NCBI RefSeq assembly: GCF_900088535.1
Contig: NZ_LT578417.1
Coordinates: 2,728,001 to 2,792,000, forward strand
Origin: Cyanobium sp. NIES-981
GTDB taxonomy: Bacteria; Cyanobacteriota; Cyanobacteriia; PCC-6307; Cyanobiaceae
Direction: 5' to 3'
Length of the DNA: 64,000 bases
Position numbers and translations under genes: made by a program
Shown here: positions 1 through 9,947 of the stretch, one piece after another
Layout: every line of letters begins with the position of its first letter
Position numbering within the stretch: position 1 is the first letter of the stretch
Notes under the pieces: generated by a model
Told to the model about the DNA's origin: nothing
Databases searched by the model: none
The model's input: the letters and a program-made list of their open reading frames with translations, nothing else

Positions 1-1028
1 CCGAAGCACCAGCGCAGCAGCGGCAGCCTGCCCAGCAGACCCGCCAGGCCATCCCAGGCCTGCATCACGTGCAGATGCTGCGTGGGCACGAGCACCAGCA
101 TCGGCACCCCGAGGGCCGCCAGCTCGGCGGTGTTGGCCCCCACCGTGGTGAGGGCCAGGGCGCACTGGCTCAGCACGGCATGGGCGGGGCTGCGGCGCTC
201 CAGCTGAATGCGCGTGCCGGCCTGGCTGATCAGGGCGTCGCCGGCGGGGGACAGCTGCGGCAGCCCGCCGCCGTACTGGGCCGCGATCGGGTTGGCCGGT
301 CCCGCCTGGCGCAGCAGGTCGGCCACGCTGGTGGTGGGGGCCAGGGGCAGCAGGAAGCGGCAACCGGGGCGCAGGGAGGCCAGGCGGTCGGCCGTCTCCA
401 GCAGGAACGGCACCCCCACGCGCAGCTTGGCGGGCTTGGAGCCCGGCAGCAGCGCCACCCACTCCCCCGGTGGCAGGGGCTGCTCACTGCGGGCCGATTC
501 GGAGAGGTCGGCCATCAGATCCCCCACCATGCGGGAGCGGGACCGCCAGCGGGCCGGCAGCCGGGCCGCCGCCCCGGGCCCCATCACCGCGATGCGGTCG
601 TTCCAGCGGGGCCAGCGGGCCACCCATTCCGCGTAGGTGAGGTGGCGATAACCCAGCCGGGCCGAGAGCAGCACACTCCAGAACTGGTCGCCGCCGAGGA
701 ACACCACCACCCCCTGCCGCGGCCAGGGGCCGAAGCGCCGCGGCCTCAGCAGCAGCGGCCAGAAGCGGCTGGCGGGGGTGATCCGCTCGAACAGTCCCCA
801 GGGGGCGGCGGCCCGGTGCTCGCGGCCGGTGCCGTTGGGGCAGGGCACCAGCACCAGATAGAGGGCGCAGAAACTGCGGGCGCGACCGGCGGCCTCCAGG
901 CGGCGCTGGAGGCACTGGGCCACCGGCCGCACCCAGGTGGAGAGCTCACCCGGGCCGTTGCTGACCAGCACGATCCCGGCCTGGGGAACGGGGTCCGGCG
1001 TCGCGGTGTGGGGCTGCACCGCGTGCAC
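1..1028 (-). CDS. LpxB-like glycosyltransferase, cyanobacterial type (C-terminus beyond window)
   Basis: The minus frame starting with GTG at 1028 reads through to the window edge without a stop. Near the N-terminus it shows GIVLVSNGPGELSTWVRP, where the NGPGE turn is typical of lipid-A-disaccharide synthase relatives. Further on there are GEWVALLPGSKPAKLRVG (nucleotide-sugar transferase core) and ALTTVGANTAELAALGVPML (donor-binding segment). Cyanobacteria carry a conserved LpxB-related family separate from true LpxB; its substrate is unsettled. An in-frame GTG at 1019 is an alternative start. No good Shine-Dalgarno is visible. The gene lies just downstream of a tRNA-Leu on the same strand. 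The family call is fairly firm, the substrate is not. Confidence 0.7.
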   Translation of the reverse strand, partial: MHAVQPHTATPDPVPQAGIVLVSNGPGELSTWVRPVAQCLQRRLEAAGRARSFCALYLVLVPCPNGTGREHRAAAPWGLFERITPASRFWPLLLRPRRFGPWPRQGVVVFLGGDQFWSVLLSARLGYRHLTYAEWVARWPRWNDRIAVMGPGAAARLPARWRSRSRMVGDLMADLSESARSEQPLPPGEWVALLPGSKPAKLRVGVPFLLETADRLASLRPGCRFLLPLAPTTSVADLLRQAGPANPIAAQYGGGLPQLSPAGDALISQAGTRIQLERRSPAHAVLSQCALALTTVGANTAELAALGVPMLVLVPTQHLHVMQAWDGLAGLLGRLPLLRWCF

Positions 1029-1057
1029 CGGACCAGAAGGAGAGAGCCAGAAAAAAG

Positions 1058-1139
1058 TGCGGATGGCGAGACTTGAACTCGCAAGGCCGAAGCCACACGC
1101 CCCTCAAACGTGCGTGTCTACCAATTCCACCACATCCGC
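1058..1139 (-). tRNA. tRNA-Leu(GAG)
   Basis: The minus strand folds as a class II tRNA of 82 nt. The acceptor arm GCGGATG pairs with CATCCGC and the discriminator base is A. The D-loop contains AATTGGTAGA. The anticodon stem CACGT/GCGTG encloses loop TTGAGGG (anticodon GAG, reading CUC/CUU). The long variable arm GTGGCTTCGGCC is typical of leucine tRNAs, and the T arm carries GAGTTCAAGTCTC. CCA is not encoded. A run of six T on the transcribed strand (1051-1056) follows and may help termination. Confidence 0.95.
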
Positions 1140-1312
1140 ATGATGCAACGGCTGGGCGCGGGCCCCTCCGGGTGGTTCGGTGGATCCCTGCGGACCACCG
1201 GGCCAGCAATATACCCATCGCCGGTCCCGCGCACCGCCCCGGGTTCCCCTCCGGCCGCTGCGGTGAGCACTGATACAGTCCGGCCTGGCCTGTACCAGCT
1301 GAGCTGCTGCGG

Positions 1313-2665
<1,353 letters not shown>

Positions 2666-2670
2666 GGGCC

Positions 2671-2988
2671 CTAGGCCAGCAGGGACTGGCGCATCACCTG
2701 GGTCACCAGACCCTGCTGGCCCACCAGCAGCTCCCGCAGCAGGCTGATCAGTCCCACCCAGATGACCGGGGTCACATCCACGCCGCCGATGGGCTGGATG
2801 AGCCGACGGGTCGGCGCCAGCAGCGGCTCGGTGGGTGCCCCGATCAGGCGCATGGCCCCCTGGCTCAGGTCGACCTGCGGGTACCAGGTGAGCACGATGC
2901 GGAAGAGGAACAGCAGGGTCCAGAGGGCCAGCACCAGCCCCAGCAGCAGGTGCGCCCAGGCCAGGGGGGAAGCGGGAAGCGCCGTCAC
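2671..2988 (-). CDS. YggT family membrane protein
   Basis: A protein of 105 residues with two hydrophobic spans: [20 protein letters not shown] near residues 14-33, and a C-terminal one around [10 protein letters not shown]. Between them is the YggT signature: TWYPQVDL, followed by [21 protein letters not shown]. The family is called Ycf19 in plastids and cyanobacteria. Members are inner or thylakoid membrane proteins linked to division-site, nucleoid or complex-assembly phenotypes. The exact role in this organism cannot be read from sequence. Confidence 0.9.
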   Translation of the reverse strand: MTALPASPLAWAHLLLGLVLALWTLLFLFRIVLTWYPQVDLSQGAMRLIGAPTEPLLAPTRRLIQPIGGVDVTPVIWVGLISLLRELLVGQQGLVTQVMRQSLLA

Positions 2989-3077
2989 AAAGCTCTAAGC
3001 AGGGGCCCCTTCAGCGTAGGAAGCAGCCGCTGCTGCCTAGGATCTGCCGACGCTTAACGCCGACCCGCGGCCGCACC

Positions 3078-3200
3078 ATGACTCCTTCCCTCGCGAACTT
3101 CCTGAGCAGCCTCGTCTGGGGCGCCGTGATCGTGGTGGTGCCGATCTCGATCGGCCTGGTGCTGATCAGCCAGAACGACCAGGTGGATCGCCGCCTCTGA
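3078..3200 (+). CDS. psbX: Photosystem II reaction centre protein PsbX
   Basis: A short gene of 40 codons beginning [20 protein letters not shown]. It has one transmembrane helix (about residues 11-31) and ends [11 protein letters not shown], the conserved PsbX tail. PsbX is a low-molecular-mass photosystem II subunit associated with cytochrome b559 and plastoquinone turnover. It sits between the YggT gene on the opposite strand and ycf66, as in related picocyanobacteria. Confidence 0.92.
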   Translation: MTPSLANFLSSLVWGAVIVVVPISIGLVLISQNDQVDRRL

Positions 3201-3307
3201 GCCGATCTCCGGCCCTGCCCGCATCGCCGAGGCAAGGCCGGCTCCCCGGGTCCGGCCCTCACTCAGCTCGCCTGCCTACAGTGCCCCCAGCACCAGGATG
3301 AGATTCC

Positions 3308-4219
3308 GTGGTTAACGCCAGCCTCAACTGGGCCAGCATCGTGGGCATCGTGCTGGCCGTGGGCGGAGCTCTGCTCTACTTCATGCGCAGCTTCAAGCCG
3401 GCGCTGGCCCGCGATTACGACGTGTTCTTCGCCGCCGTGGGCCTGCTCTGCGGCGGCATTCTCTTCTTCCAGGGCTGGCGCCTCGATCCCATCCTGCAGT
3501 TCGGCCAGTTCCTGCTGGCCGGCACCACGGTGTTCTTCGCCTACGAAAGCGTTCGGCTGCGCGGGGTCACCACCGAGCAGGCCCGTCGCTCCTCCTATTT
3601 CGACGACGACGAGCCGGCCCCCGCCGGCCCTTACAGGCCCCGCATGGGCGGACGGAGCTGGGACGAACCCGAGCGCGAACGCTTCGACGAACCCGAGCCC
3701 CTGCGCCGGCGCATCCCCAGCCGGGAGCCCGACGACGAGTTCTACCGGATGCGCCGCTCCAGCCGTGCCGCCATCCCCGAGCGGGCCGCCAGCCGCAGGG
3801 ACGAGCCACCGGGGTGGGACAGCAGCACCTCCGCTGCCGAACCCAGCCGCTACTCGGCCGGCGGCAGCCGGACCTCCAGCGATTTCGGCACCCGCCGGCG
3901 CGAGCGTGAGAACCAGCCGGAGCCCCGGCGTGGATCCCGTCCCACGGCTGCCGCGGAGGCCCCACCCCGCTCCAGCCGCCGCCCCCCCTTCGGTGGGGGC
4001 GGTGCCGCCCCTGCCGCCGGGCCCGGGCCCGACCGCGCCGGCATTCCCCAGGGAACCCCGATCCGCTCCGGCGGCGCCGCTGGGCCCCGCCCTTCGGCGC
4101 CGATCAGCGACGCCGACTACAGCCCGATCGGCTCCAACCGGCCGGTGCCACCGGCCGGCGTGCCCCAGGATCCGCCCCGGTCACGGCCACGGGACAACGC
4201 CTCCCGCTTCGACGACTGA
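3308..4219 (+). CDS. ycf66: Ycf66 family protein with long disordered tail
   Basis: A GTG-started protein of 303 residues. The N-terminal 90 or so residues hold three hydrophobic segments (SIVGIVLAVGGALLYFMRSF, DVFFAAVGLLCGGILFFQGW, LDPILQFGQFLLAGTTVFFA) matching the Ycf66 N-terminal domain. The rest is a low-complexity tail rich in Arg, Pro, Ser and acidic residues with repeated RRD/EPE blocks and is likely disordered. Ycf66 occurs in cyanobacteria and some plastids; its function is unknown. The tail length varies between species, so only the first third is well supported as a domain. Confidence 0.88.
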   Translation: MVNASLNWASIVGIVLAVGGALLYFMRSFKPALARDYDVFFAAVGLLCGGILFFQGWRLDPILQFGQFLLAGTTVFFAYESVRLRGVTTEQARRSSYFDDDEPAPAGPYRPRMGGRSWDEPERERFDEPEPLRRRIPSREPDDEFYRMRRSSRAAIPERAASRRDEPPGWDSSTSAAEPSRYSAGGSRTSSDFGTRRRERENQPEPRRGSRPTAAAEAPPRSSRRPPFGGGGAAPAAGPGPDRAGIPQGTPIRSGGAAGPRPSAPISDADYSPIGSNRPVPPAGVPQDPPRSRPRDNASRFDD

Positions 4220-4779
4220 GCCCGCCCACCTGGCTCCCGCTGCTGCTGCTGAGCCTGGGTCCTGGCCTGGCGGGGTGCAGCTCGGGCTGGCTGGGGGGCC
4301 GTCAGGCCGCCCCGGTGGGCTTCACGGCGAGCAGCAACCGGCTGGATCCCGCCCTCAGCGGCAATGGCCGCTACCTCGCCTCGGTGCTGGAGAGCGGCGG
4401 CAAGGCCCGCCTCGTTCTGCAGGAGCAGCCCGGCGGCGCCGTGGTGCCGCTGCGCCACTGGCGCGGCCGTGAACCCCACAGCTCCCCCGCCCTGAGCTGG
4501 AGTGGCCGCTATGTGGCCGGCCTGGTCCAGGAGGGGCCCCAGCGGCTGGCGCTGCTGGAGGACCGACTGACCGGCCGGCTGCTGCGCCTGCGGCTGCCGG
4601 GCCAGGGATCACCGGTGCGGCTGAGCCTGGCCCCTGATGCCAGCCGTCTGGCCATCCAGCTGGTGAGCCAGGGCCAGTGGCAGGTGGAGGTGCTGGACCT
4701 CAGCGGTGTACTGGAACCGGATCCCCCAGCCGGCAGCGGTGCCGTGGGTGGCGGGCTGGGCCCGGGGAGCCGCAGCTGA
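4216..4779 (+). CDS. TolB-like lipoprotein, probable non-standard (CTG) start
   Basis: The frame encodes a lipoprotein: hydrophobic segment LPLLLLSLGPG followed by lipobox LAGC (Cys near 4286), then beta-propeller-like repeats (NGRYLASVLESGGKARLVL; WSGRYVAGLVQEG; APDASRLAIQLVSQGQWQVE). These resemble the WD40-like/TolB repeats of a paired periplasmic lipoprotein. No ATG, GTG or TTG precedes the signal peptide in this frame before the codons of ycf66 are read. CTG at 4216 overlaps the ycf66 stop and is the best start for a product with an intact signal peptide. The GTG at 4315 would remove the lipobox. Its stop overlaps the start of the next lipoprotein gene. Confidence 0.65.
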   Translation: MSPPTWLPLLLLSLGPGLAGCSSGWLGGRQAAPVGFTASSNRLDPALSGNGRYLASVLESGGKARLVLQEQPGGAVVPLRHWRGREPHSSPALSWSGRYVAGLVQEGPQRLALLEDRLTGRLLRLRLPGQGSPVRLSLAPDASRLAIQLVSQGQWQVEVLDLSGVLEPDPPAGSGAVGGGLGPGSRS

Positions 4780-5285
4780 TGGCGCGCCACGCCGTCAGGC
4801 GGTGGGCCTGGGCCCTGGGCCTCACGGCACTGCCGGTTCTGCTGGCGGGGTGCCTGGGCCTGGGGAACCAGCCCCGACCGGACGGTGCCCTCAGCCGCCA
4901 GCTGGCGCAGCTGGGCAGCCAGCGTGACCCCTCCCTGGGCGACACCTGGCTGGCGTTGATCAACGGCAGCGGCGGCCGGGAGCGGGTGATCCTGATCGAC
5001 CTGCGCAACCGCCGGCCGGTCGCGCTGCCTGGCCTGAACCGGCCCGATGCCCAGCCGATCAGCGTGTCCGTCGACAGCCGCGGCGATCAGCTGGCCCTGG
5101 TGCGTCAGCTGGAGGGCCGCACCGAGCTGGTGCTGTACCGCCGCTCCAGCCAGGGCTTGCGGCCGATCCCCATGGTGCCCGCAGGGGTGCCACGTCAGGT
5201 GCAGGTGCGCGCCGATGGGCGGCAGCTGGCCGTGCAGGTGAGCCGCAACGGGCTCTGGCAGATCGACCTGATCCCGCTGCCCTGA
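4779..5285 (+). CDS. TolB-like lipoprotein, partner of the preceding gene
   Basis: A 168-residue lipoprotein: MARHAVRRWAWALGLTALPV begins a signal peptide, and the lipobox LLAGC puts the lipidated Cys near residue 25. The mature part has WD40-like strands (DTWLALINGSGGRERVILID; DSRGDQLALVRQLEGRTELV; ADGRQLAVQVSRNGLWQIDL), the same style as the upstream gene. ATG overlaps the upstream TGA (TGATG at 4777-4781), so the two are translationally coupled. They may form a two-part periplasmic propeller. No partner or ligand can be assigned. Confidence 0.82.
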   Translation: MARHAVRRWAWALGLTALPVLLAGCLGLGNQPRPDGALSRQLAQLGSQRDPSLGDTWLALINGSGGRERVILIDLRNRRPVALPGLNRPDAQPISVSVDSRGDQLALVRQLEGRTELVLYRRSSQGLRPIPMVPAGVPRQVQVRADGRQLAVQVSRNGLWQIDLIPLP

Positions 5286-5298
5286 AGGACCCTGCCCC

Positions 5299-5511
5299 TC
5301 AGGGCACCAGGCCGGCCCAGTGGAGGAAAGTGTCTCTGCTGAGCGCCTCGATCAGCAGCAGCGCCACGAAACCCACCATGGCGAACCTGCCATTGACCCG
5401 CTCGGCGTAGGCACTCCAGCCGAAGGCCGGCACATCGGCGGTGGTGGCACTGGTGCCGGGGGCGGGAGCGGCAGCCGCCGCGGGGGCGGGGGTGGCGTCG
5501 GCGGAACTCAT
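5299..5511 (-). CDS. High-light-inducible (chlorophyll a/b-binding-like) protein
   Basis: A 70-residue protein with an Ala/Pro-rich N-terminus, then AYAERVNGRFAMVGFVALLL. The ExxNxRxAMxGF pattern is the chlorophyll-binding motif of one-helix HLIPs in thylakoid membranes, which bind chlorophyll and carotenoid for photoprotection. It is 26 bp downstream of the ABC transporter gene on the same strand and is probably co-transcribed with it. Confidence 0.9.
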   Translation of the reverse strand: MSSADATPAPAAAAAPAPGTSATTADVPAFGWSAYAERVNGRFAMVGFVALLLIEALSRDTFLHWAGLVP

Positions 5512-5537
5512 CAGCGCAGGTCTCCAGGAAGATCCGC

Positions 5538-7568
5538 TCAGGCGGAGTGGCCAACGTCATAGCTGGCCGCCGGCAACAGCCGCCAGCCGCCCTGCCCATC
5601 GAGCTCGAGCACGGTGTCGTGGAAGGCGGTGAGGGTGGGCCGGTGGCCGACGCTGACGAAGGCCATGTCCCGCTCCAGAAGCAGCTGGTAGAGGTGGCGC
5701 TCCGTGGCCACGTCCAGGGCGCTGGTGGCCTCGTCGAGCACCACGAAGCGGGGGCCGTTGAGCAGCAGCCGCGCGAACGCCAGCCGCTGCTGCTCCCCCA
5801 GGGAGAGCAGGCGGGGCCAGTCCTGCTTGATGTCCAGATCCGGATAGCGGTGCACCAGATCGGGCAGGCGCACCCGCTCCAGCACGTGGCGCAGCTGCTC
5901 GTCGCTGAAGCGGCTGGGGGGCAGCGGATAGCAGAGCTGTTCCCGCAGGCTGCCCAGCAGCATGTAGGGCTTCTGGGGGATGAACAGCAGCTCCCCTTCC
6001 GGCGGGCGCTGCACACTGCCGGAAACCGCGGGCCAGAGCCCGCTCACCAGCCGCAGAAACGATGTCTTGCCGCAACCGGACGGCCCCACCACCAGCAGGC
6101 GCTGATCGCGGTCGATCTCCAGGCTGAGGTCCCGGATCAGGGTGCGGTTCGAGCGCGGCGGCACCAGATCCACGTGGCTGACCAGAATCGCGTTGCTGGG
6201 AACCGCCTCAGGCTGGCGAGGCGGCATGACCACGCCGTTGGCGTGACCGGCACCGGTGCTGGCGCCACTGCCTGCGCCACCGCTGGCGCCACTGATCTCA
6301 TCCACCTTGCCCTGGAAGCCTTCCAGACGACTGATCGAGGCCGAGAACGAAGCGAGCCTGTCGATGTTGTTGACGATGTAACTGACCGAGAACAACACCT
6401 GGGAAAAGGCGATGCTGGCCTGTCCGAACACACCGAAATCAACTTCCTTGGCGAAGTAGATCGGGGCGATCACCAACCAGGGAAGAAAGCGTGAGAAGTA
6501 GTCGTAGGAGCGCTGGATCACGCTGATCAGCGCCTCCCAGATGATCAGGCGATTGTAGTTGCGGATGGCCCCGCCCAGCCGGCGTTCCGCCTCCTTGGTC
6601 TCCTGCTTCTCGCCCCGGTAGAAGGCGATGGACTCGGCGTTGTCGCGGATGTGGACAAGGCCATAGCGGAAGTCGGCTTCGAGCTTGAGCTGCTGGTAGT
6701 TCAGGGCCACCAGCTTGCGGCTGGCAAAGATGATCACCGCCGTGCCACCCACGGAGTAGATCAACAGCCAGAGGGCCAGCTCGGTGCTGATGCTCCAGAG
6801 CACGAGGATGAAACTGAAGAAGGTGAGAAGAGCGGAGAGCACTTCCACCGTGACACTCAGACTGGTCGCGGTGAAACTGGCGGTGTCCTGGGAAATCCGC
6901 TGATCCGGGTTATCGATCTCCTCAGCAGACTCATCGTTGGGGTTGAGGATGTAATAGGCCCGGTTGGAGAGGTAGCGCGTGAGCAGGCGGCCGCTCAACC
7001 ACTCGCGCCACAGCAGGCCCAGCCGGGGGATCAGGTAACTCTGCATCGCCCGGATCGGCAGGGCCAGCACCAGGCAGAAGGCATAGATGCCGACAATCTT
7101 CCAGAAGTTGTCCTGGTCGTAGGCAACCAGGGAATTATCGACGTTGCGTGCGATGTAGCTGATGCCCACATTGATCCCGTTGATCACAAGGATCAGCAGG
7201 ATGATCACGCCCAGCAACACCCAGGGCAGCCACCGACCCTGACGCAGTTTCCCCCGGAAGGCGGCGAAACAACCCAGGCCCGCCGCCATCAACACCATCA
7301 CAGTGAGGCCGATCGGGCTGCCCCAGATGGCCCCCACTTGCTCGGGCACTCCCGGCAGGAAGCGGCTGCGCAACTCCGGGATCAGGGCACCGGAGAGGGC
7401 GACAGCACCGGTGAGGAGAAGCAGGGTGAGGCCCACCACCACCACCAGCAGGGCCACCACCAGCAGCAGGAACTGCCAGCTGCGCGTGTCCTCCACCGGC
7501 AGGAAGTAGGGCTGCGCCAGCCGCTGCAACTTGCCCAGCTGACGGCGAAGGGCCTGGAAGGGGGTCAT
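5538..7568 (-). CDS. ABC transporter, fused permease/ATPase (SbmA/BacA-like membrane domain)
   Basis: A 676-residue half-transporter. The N-terminal half has about six hydrophobic segments, including LLLVVALLVVVVGLTLLLL near residue 34, and a region (ARNVDNSLVAYDQDNFWKIV; NPDQRISQDTASFTATSLSV) typical of the ABC_membrane_2 family. This family includes SbmA/BacA and peroxisomal ALD transporters. The C-terminal ATPase has Walker A VVGPSGCGKTSFLR (about residue 500), signature LSLGEQQRLAFARL, Walker B FVVLDEATSALD and switch His in VSVGHRPT. Substrate is unknown. It lies between a HIT gene (40 bp upstream) and an HLIP gene (26 bp downstream), all on the minus strand. Confidence 0.9.
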   Translation of the reverse strand: MTPFQALRRQLGKLQRLAQPYFLPVEDTRSWQFLLLVVALLVVVVGLTLLLLTGAVALSGALIPELRSRFLPGVPEQVGAIWGSPIGLTVMVLMAAGLGCFAAFRGKLRQGRWLPWVLLGVIILLILVINGINVGISYIARNVDNSLVAYDQDNFWKIVGIYAFCLVLALPIRAMQSYLIPRLGLLWREWLSGRLLTRYLSNRAYYILNPNDESAEEIDNPDQRISQDTASFTATSLSVTVEVLSALLTFFSFILVLWSISTELALWLLIYSVGGTAVIIFASRKLVALNYQQLKLEADFRYGLVHIRDNAESIAFYRGEKQETKEAERRLGGAIRNYNRLIIWEALISVIQRSYDYFSRFLPWLVIAPIYFAKEVDFGVFGQASIAFSQVLFSVSYIVNNIDRLASFSASISRLEGFQGKVDEISGASGGAGSGASTGAGHANGVVMPPRQPEAVPSNAILVSHVDLVPPRSNRTLIRDLSLEIDRDQRLLVVGPSGCGKTSFLRLVSGLWPAVSGSVQRPPEGELLFIPQKPYMLLGSLREQLCYPLPPSRFSDEQLRHVLERVRLPDLVHRYPDLDIKQDWPRLLSLGEQQRLAFARLLLNGPRFVVLDEATSALDVATERHLYQLLLERDMAFVSVGHRPTLTAFHDTVLELDGQGGWRLLPAASYDVGHSA

Positions 7569-7608
7569 GGAGCCGTACGGATCCAGGCATTGTGACTGGT
7601 CTGGGGGC

Positions 7609-7971
7609 TCAGCCGGGCGGCCAGGTCAGGGGCCTTCCCCCGATCACGTGGACATGCAGATGGAACACGGTCTGACCGGCAGCCGCGCCGCTGTTGATCA
7701 CGGTGCGGAAAGCCTCCAGCCCCTGCTGCCGCGCCACCGAGGCCGCCACCAGCAGCAGGTGGCCGAGCAGGGCGGCATCCTCGGGCTGGGCTTCGGCCAG
7801 GCTCGGGATCGGCCGGCGGGGAATCACCAGGATGTGCACCGGTGCCTGGGGCGCCACATCGCGGAAGGCCAGGCAGTGCTCATCCGCGTGCACCTGATCA
7901 CAGGGGATCTCCCCCCGCAGGATCCGCCCGAAGATCGTGTCCTGGGAAGGGTCGGGGACAGCAGGCGACAT
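7609..7971 (-). CDS. HIT family nucleotide hydrolase/transferase
   Basis: A 120-residue protein starting MSPAVPDPSQDTIFGRILRG, the standard start of HINT-type proteins. ATG at 7971 is chosen because it fits that length. Features are CLAFRDVAPQAPVHILVIPR, then GQTVFHLHVHVIGGRPL with the HxHxH histidine triad near residues 107-111. HIT proteins hydrolyse purine nucleoside phosphoramidates or dinucleotides. The gene is divergent from the ComM gene (103 bp gap) and precedes the ABC transporter on its strand. Confidence 0.95.
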   Translation of the reverse strand: MSPAVPDPSQDTIFGRILRGEIPCDQVHADEHCLAFRDVAPQAPVHILVIPRRPIPSLAEAQPEDAALLGHLLLVAASVARQQGLEAFRTVINSGAAAGQTVFHLHVHVIGGRPLTWPPG

Positions 7972-8074
7972 CGGTAGCGGGGCAGCGGCGGTGGCGGTGG
8001 TGGCGGCGGTGGGGGGCCTGCCCAGGCCGCCTGGGACAGCCGTGGCACTGGACAGGCAGACGACCACCCCGGCG

Positions 8075-9616
8075 ATGTTGGCACGCTGCACCAGTGCGGC
8101 CCTGCGTGGCCTGGAAGCCCACCAGGTGACGGTGGAGGTGGACATCGGCCCCGGCCTGCCGGCTCTCCAGATGGTGGGACTGGCGGATGCGGCGGTGCAG
8201 GAATCGCGGGAGCGGGTGCGCTCCGCCCTGCGGCACAGCGGCTTCCGCGTGCCCCTCAGCCGGGTGGTGGTGAACCTGGCCCCGGCGGATCTGCCCAAGC
8301 AGGGCCCGGGCCTCGACCTGCCGATCGCCCTCGGGCTGCTGCTGGCCAGTGGCCAGCTCGAGCCGGCGGCCCTCGAGGGAGTGTGGAGCCTGGGGGAACT
8401 GGGCCTCGACGGGCGCCTGCGGCCGGTGCGGGGCCTGCTGAGCGTGGCCCTCAAGGCCCAGGAGGCCGGAGCCCGGGGGCTGCTGGTGCCGGCCGGGAAT
8501 GCGGCCGAGGCGGCCCTGGTGAGCGGGCTGTGCACGTGGGCAGCCGGGAGCCTGGCCGAGGCGGTGCAGCTGCTGGGCCAACCGGATCCGCCTGCGGCCA
8601 GGCCCGCCGCCCCTGAAGCCCAGGCCCCATTCCAGGGTGGGACCGATCTGGCGGAGGTGCAGGGACAGGGGCACGGGCGCAGGGCCCTGGAGATCGCCGC
8701 GGCCGGCGGCCATCACCTGCTGCTGGTGGGCCCGCCGGGGAGCGGCAAGACGATGCTGGCCCGCTGCCTGGCCGGGCTGCTGCCGCCGTTGCGGCACAGC
8801 GAGGCGCTCGAACTCACCCGGATCCAGTCCGTGGCGGGCCTGCTGCCGGCGGGGGTGGGTCTGGTCCGGGCGCGGCCCTTCCGCAGCCCGCACCACAGCT
8901 GCTCCGGGGCCGCCCTGGTGGGCGGTGGCGCCAATCCCCGCCCCGGCGAACTGGCCCTGGCCCATCACGGTGTGCTGTTCCTCGACGAACTCACGGAATT
9001 CCGCCGGGAGGTGCTCGACCTGTTGCGCCAGCCCCTCGAGAGCGGTGAGATCTGGATCCACCGGGCGCGCCACAGCGCCCGGTTTCCCTGCACCATCAGC
9101 CTGGTGGCGGCCACGAATCCCTGCAGCTGCGGCTGGTTCGGCGATCCGGAACGGGAGTGCAGCTGCGGCGAGGCGGCGCGCCTCCGCTACTGGAGCCGGC
9201 TGTCGGGGCCGCTGCTGGACCGGCTCGACCTGCAGGTGGTGATGCGTCGGCCGGATGCCGCCAGCCTCGGCGACGCCTACCGCCGCGCACCCGCCGCCGC
9301 AAACGAGGCGAGCGCCCAGGTGGCGGCCAGGGTGCAGGCGGCCCGCCGGCGCATGGCCCGGCGCAATCCCGGTGGGCTCGGCAACGGCCAGGTGCCCACC
9401 GCGGAGCTGCGCCCGGTGCTCCAGCTGGACGCCGACGCCCTGGAACTCTGGGAGGGGGCCCTGCGGCAGCGGCGGCTCACGGCCCGGGGCGGAGAGAGCC
9501 TGCTGCGGGTGGCTCGCACCATCGCCGACCTGCAGGGAGAGCAGACAATCGCCCCGGGGGCCGTGGCGGAGGCCCTCACCTACCGCAGCTTCGACGGCCT
9601 GGAGGGTGGCCCATGA
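8075..9616 (+). CDS. comM: YifB/ComM family Mg-chelatase-like AAA+ ATPase
   Basis: A 513-residue protein. The N-terminal ChlI-like domain contains VEVDIGPGLPALQMVGLADA. The AAA+ core has Walker A LLVGPPGSGKTMLARCLAGL (about residues 217-236), Walker B GVLFLDELTEF near residue 306, and the zinc-binding-like CSCGWFGDPERECSCG. The C-terminal Mg_chelatase_C region follows. In naturally competent bacteria ComM is a helicase promoting branch migration during integration of transformed DNA. ATG at 8075 gives the family N-terminus MLARCTSAALRGLEA. Confidence 0.92.
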   Translation: MLARCTSAALRGLEAHQVTVEVDIGPGLPALQMVGLADAAVQESRERVRSALRHSGFRVPLSRVVVNLAPADLPKQGPGLDLPIALGLLLASGQLEPAALEGVWSLGELGLDGRLRPVRGLLSVALKAQEAGARGLLVPAGNAAEAALVSGLCTWAAGSLAEAVQLLGQPDPPAARPAAPEAQAPFQGGTDLAEVQGQGHGRRALEIAAAGGHHLLLVGPPGSGKTMLARCLAGLLPPLRHSEALELTRIQSVAGLLPAGVGLVRARPFRSPHHSCSGAALVGGGANPRPGELALAHHGVLFLDELTEFRREVLDLLRQPLESGEIWIHRARHSARFPCTISLVAATNPCSCGWFGDPERECSCGEAARLRYWSRLSGPLLDRLDLQVVMRRPDAASLGDAYRRAPAAANEASAQVAARVQAARRRMARRNPGGLGNGQVPTAELRPVLQLDADALELWEGALRQRRLTARGGESLLRVARTIADLQGEQTIAPGAVAEALTYRSFDGLEGGP

Positions 9617-9640
9617 AGCGCCACGGAACCGCCAGGAATC

Positions 9641-9847
9641 TCAGCGCGCCGCCCGGTAGGGACGATCGCAGTAGGGCTGGACGCCCACCAGCGGAGGCTG
9701 GAGCCGGCGCTCCTGCTCGGGGTTGCCCATGGCATGGATCAGGCTTTCACCGAACCAGGCCAGAAAATTGCCACCGAGCGCCAGCAGGGTGCCGATGCGG
9801 CCTGGGGCGAAACGGGCTGTGGATCGCAGGTCGTCCATGGCGGTCAC
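9641..9847 (-). CDS. Small conserved-type protein, unknown
   Basis: A 68-residue frame: MTAMDDLRSTARFAPGRIGT, then LLALGGNFLAWFGESLIHAM, a possible short hydrophobic helix, then a basic tail with PYCDRPYRAAR. Its composition is like a real picocyanobacterial small protein rather than a shadow frame, and no other frame here is better. ATG at 9838 (MDDLRS) is an alternative start. It lies convergent to the ComM gene and downstream of rpsU on the same strand, with 100 bp between. No function can be assigned. Confidence 0.5.
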   Translation of the reverse strand: MTAMDDLRSTARFAPGRIGTLLALGGNFLAWFGESLIHAMGNPEQERRLQPPLVGVQPYCDRPYRAAR

Positions 9848-9947
9848 CGGGAAGGTGGTTCCATCCTGGACCTGTCCAACGGTTTGGGGAACCGGTGTTT
9901 CTACCGGTTGAGCCCCGCCCCCAGACGGAGAAGGGAGCTCAAGCGGC

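Noticed and set aside
7609-8535. Long minus frame extending the HIT protein upstream to 308 residues
   Set aside because: The extra N-terminal part is low-complexity shadow sequence antisense to the ComM gene; the HIT family starts at MSPAVPDPSQD.
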